Assembly (NCBI RefSeq): GCF_947648125.1
Contig: NZ_CANSMR010000015.1
Coordinates: forward strand, 62,001-126,000
Source: an uncultured Bradyrhizobium sp.
Lineage (GTDB): Bacteria > Pseudomonadota > Alphaproteobacteria > Rhizobiales > Xanthobacteraceae
Length of the DNA stretch: 64,000 bases
Direction of reading: 5' to 3'
Shown: in pieces, positions 63,503 through 64,000 of the stretch
How positions within the stretch are numbered: the stretch's first letter is position 1
Layout of the letters: each line of letters starts with the position of its first letter
Program-made: the position numbers and the translations under genes
Notes under the pieces: generated by a model
Seen by the model: the letters and a program-made list of their open reading frames with translations, nothing else
Databases searched by the model: none
Told to the model about the DNA's origin: nothing

Positions 63503-64000
63503 TCAGATATTCAGCACGCGCCCGTACGCGTCGAGCACCGCCTCCTTCATCATTTCCGACAAGGTCGGATGCGGGAATACGGTGTGCATCAGTTCCTCTT
63601 CCGTGGTCTCCAGATTCATCGCCACCACATAGCCCTGGATCAGCTCGGTGACTTCGGCGCCGATCATGTGCGCGCCGAGCAACTGCCCGGTCTTCTTGTC
63701 GAACACCACTTTGACAAGACCCTGGTCCTCGCCGAGCGCGATTGCCTTGCCGTTGCCGACGAACGGGAAGCGGCCGACGCGGATCTCGCGACCGCCTTCC
63801 TTGGCCATGGCTTCGGTGAGGCCGACGGAGGCGACCTGCGGGTTGCAGTAAGTACAGCCCGGGATCAGCAGCTTGTCCATCGGATGCGGATGCAGGCCCT
63901 TGATCGCCTCGATGCAGATCACGCCCTCATGCTCGGCCTTGTGCGCGAGCATCGGCGGTCCCGCGACGTCGCCGATCGCGTAGATGCCGGGGACGTTGGT
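63503..64000 (-). CDS. lpdA: Dihydrolipoyl dehydrogenase, C-terminal part (5' end beyond the window)
   Basis: 166 codons of the E3 flavoprotein. The visible part opens TNVPGIYAIGDVAGPPMLAH (FAD-binding GD motif). It contains the interface domain with CTYCNPQVASVGLTEAMAKE and ends with the catalytic dyad region HTVFPHPTLSEMMKEA (His and Glu of the proton relay). It reoxidises lipoamide of 2-oxoacid dehydrogenases. The N-terminal FAD/NAD domain and redox disulfide lie outside. Ends 27 bp before the repeat at 63476. Confidence 0.95.
   Translation of the reverse strand, partial: TNVPGIYAIGDVAGPPMLAHKAEHEGVICIEAIKGLHPHPMDKLLIPGCTYCNPQVASVGLTEAMAKEGGREIRVGRFPFVGNGKAIALGEDQGLVKVVFDKKTGQLLGAHMIGAEVTELIQGYVVAMNLETTEEELMHTVFPHPTLSEMMKEAVLDAYGRVLNI

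Overview
This 64 kb window looks like a chromosomal segment of a Bradyrhizobium-like alphaproteobacterium (Nitrobacteraceae). The DNA is GC-rich with strong GC3 bias, which produces very long antisense shadow frames. Several gene groupings are typical of rhizobia: aapJQMP beside metC, cpaBCDE, and pbpC beside an alpha-2-macroglobulin. At least five palindromic interspersed repeats resemble those common in Bradyrhizobium intergenic DNA. The call is from sequence features and recall of families; no search was run.

Layout. 1-6 kb: truncated tolC, a divergent pcm-family gene, tRNA-Asn, a frameshifted secreted-protein gene, a divergent DUF1772/TetR pair sharing a palindromic operator, tRNA-Cys and a DTW-domain tRNA-modifying enzyme. 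6-15.3 kb: a complete MdtABC/MuxABC-type efflux operon (outer-membrane factor, adaptor, two RND pumps). 15.8-23 kb: cysteine synthase, the general amino-acid ABC transporter aapJQMP and cystathionine beta-lyase. 23.3-28.6 kb: a partial Tad/Flp pilus locus (cpaBCDE plus an inverted tadD, without cpaF/tadB/tadC), followed by a PilZ protein. 29-32.8 kb: a Na/Pi-cotransporter-family protein convergent with an M23 endopeptidase. 33-36.6 kb: a four-gene, translationally coupled envelope-glycolipid operon (GT39, PAP2 phosphatase, GT2, LAB_N). 36.8-44.2 kb: penicillin-binding protein 1C and a 1735-aa alpha-2-macroglobulin. 44.5-54 kb: an accessory-looking stretch after tRNA-Arg with many small secreted or membrane proteins, decayed DNA, orphan terminators, SRPBCC and DUF992 proteins and dgoKA. 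54-64 kb: a TRAP transporter, SMP-30 hydrolase, soluble lytic transglycosylase, Bug/TctC solute receptor, threonine synthase and the truncated end of dihydrolipoyl dehydrogenase, with three palindromic repeats in the gaps.

Themes. Much of the window serves the envelope: efflux, wall synthesis and turnover, protease trapping, lipid A-type decoration, pilus secretion and solute uptake. Nothing here is clearly an undescribed defence or mobile system. The best leads are: the pbpC N-terminus coded by a palindromic repeat; the GT39-PAP2-GT2-LAB_N operon; the truncated Tad locus; the enlarged AapM; the doubly frameshifted secreted gene; and the small-protein region at 44.5-54 kb, including a tandem pair of 27- and 44-aa ORFs and two orphan hairpin-terminator units that may be small RNAs.
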